From contig OY992833.1 of assembly GCA_963921425.1 (NCBI GenBank), positions 10,085,738-10,149,737 of the forward strand: DNA of 64,000 bases, written 5' to 3'. The notes beneath the pieces were generated by a model that had not been told where the DNA came from, did not search any database, and saw nothing but the letters and a program-made list of their open reading frames with translations. Below, one piece after another: positions 62,367-64,000 of the stretch. Source of the DNA: Dryas octopetala (Eukaryota; Streptophyta; Magnoliopsida; Rosales; Rosaceae). Position numbers and translations under genes: made by a program. Every line of letters starts with the position of its first letter. Position 1 is the first letter of the stretch.

Positions 62367-64000
62367 ATAAAAACAATTGATATCCAATTGAGAGCATTGA
62401 AACATGGATAAGAATGGTGTAGTTCTGAAATGCAAAAAATCAACACAACACCACCAAAAGGGATCTAAGATCAATAGAAATTTTCAGTTCAATTGCTTTT
62501 CATTGATTTAGGACAATTTAGAATATCAATTGAAAAATTGGGCAATAGGGCATATCTACCTATTGTTAAACCATATGTACCAAAGAGTTGTCATTGAAGA
62601 ACAGTACTTTAGATTGCCTATGTTTTAAACATTCATTTTAGGATCACATTGTTAGAAAAATTATACAATTGGAAATCATTTAACTATTTTATTAAGTGGT
62701 GATCATTTAAATGTTTATTATAAACATTGTATTCGTCTATTAATTTAAAAATGTCTTGTAAAGATAATCATTAAACAACAATACAGAACAGAGTCTCACA
62801 ATCTGTCTCTTATACATTGTTATTATTTAATGGATCCCTTAATGGAAGCTCTCCAATATATACTAGCTTATAAGAAGATTGAGAGTTTCTTCTAAGGGAT
62901 CTCTTATTTTAGCAAATACTTCATTGATCTAAAGTTATGAACCATCTATTTTTAAATATATATTCAAGATCATACTTGCAAAGAATATGTTAACCAAAAA
63001 CCCCATTTAGACGAACACAGTGTTTCTTGTAAACATTGGAATAATCAATGACAATTAAATAGTTAAATAGTTTAAAAATTGGAATAATCAATGATAATTA
63101 AATAGTTAAATAGTTTTCAATTTGATTGTTTTTATTTTTACTTTTAGAGATGATTCTTAAACAGAAATGTAAAAACAGACGGATCAAACCATCGATCTAC
63201 AATACAGAGTAAATCTCATAATTGGTCCCTCATTTTAGATAGAATAAGAAATGTCTAAGTAAAATCTCTATATAAGAATAATCAAACCTAATATTGTAAT
63301 CATACGACATACACTAAATAGGAATGCGCTTTTGCCTCCTGATATTAGTGTATGGATTGCGGATGATCCCTCTTGGCTACATAAATCCTTGCACAAGATG
63401 GTTCCCCATCCATAAATAAAATAGTAAATGATAAAAAGGTTTGAAGACCCACGTGATAAAATAGCTCAGCTAAAGTGTTGGATTTTTAAAAGCTCTACCA
63501 TATTTTTACAATGTTAAAAAAACCCACAATACAAACATTTACTATGTATTCCGCTCTGTGTTTGTGCAGGGTCAAGCGCTTGGTGGCTCACTTATTTTTT
63601 TTTTTTTTTTCTAATGGACCTTAGCATATAAAATTATGGTCAATGTAATTCCAAATGATTAGACTTTGGTGTTGTGTTGTTTCACTTATTTTTCACATGT
63701 ATATGTAACCAAATATAAGAAATTTGTATACATATCATTTTTATACTATTTTAGGATTGAAATTGTTGAATAGTTTCCCTTAGTTGTATGAATAGTTTCA
63801 TAAAAAAGAAAAAAGAAAAAAAGAAAAAAACATGTAGTTTGTTCACTAATTCTACATACAATATGACTTAAACCTATAGTTAAATCTTACTTTCTTAATT
63901 GGCTATTAATTTCTTCCCCAATTTATCTACTTTCCTCATTCGAAATTAATTTGTTATTAATTGATTGATTATTATATCCAGAATCAGGAGATGTGCAATA
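62367..64000. other. AT-rich intergenic sequence
   Basis: No gene or RNA recognised. A 42-base tandem duplication beginning ATTGGAATAATCAATGA lies at about 63036-63118. The rest is unannotated AT-rich DNA. Confidence 0.4.

Noticed and set aside
1-64000. CRISPR arrays, rRNA and tRNA genes
   Set aside because: No spaced identical short repeats of CRISPR type, and no rRNA or convincing tRNA box pairs were seen on reading both strands.

Overview
The window is nuclear DNA from a seed plant, probably a woody dicot. The evidence is spliced genes with plant-type introns, Gypsy chromovirus elements primed by initiator-Met tRNA, MULE, hAT and PIF-type MITEs, and AT-rich intergenic DNA. I cannot name the species. 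Two host genes are supported, one near each end. About 36 kb between them is mostly layered transposable elements.

Left end (1-13.0 kb, minus strand): eleven exons of a four-helix, DAGL-like class 3 lipase gene. The first exon lies at 12709-12996 and the catalytic GHSLGG exon at 685-830; the gene runs off the left edge. All exon phases agree. Its introns hold two related MULE-type MITEs with 9-10 bp target duplications, a four-unit tandem array that one MITE split, and an old Copia fragment.

Middle (15.0-41.1 kb): Gypsy element A (minus strand, broken) has 2.46-kb LTRs, a 5-bp target duplication and an extra 144-residue ORF upstream of gag. A younger Gypsy element B (25176-35268, looks whole) sits inside A's right LTR with its own 5-bp duplication. 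The right end of the nest was then rearranged twice. An older duplication repeated part of A's LTR with its flank. A very recent 3.4-kb tandem duplication then copied the end of B, the A pieces and the flank; its two units are almost identical.

Right-middle (41.1-53.6 kb): two diverged LTR-like arms in inverted orientation (a hAT MITE sits in one), a 2.4-kb solo LTR with intact target duplication, and several unclassified repeats.

Right end (53.6-64 kb): a PIF/Harbinger-like TIR element carrying a piece of an MCTP (C2-domain) gene lies just upstream of a plus-strand GOT1 gene (Golgi vesicle transport, exons 54908-59411). Further MITEs and AT-rich DNA follow.

The most interesting items are the recent tandem duplication, the MCTP-carrying TIR element, the extra ORF of element A, the MITE-split intronic array, and the fact that in both host genes an intron (one coding, one inferred in the 5' UTR) starts directly in a (TC)n microsatellite. 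All calls come from reading the sequence; no database search was possible.
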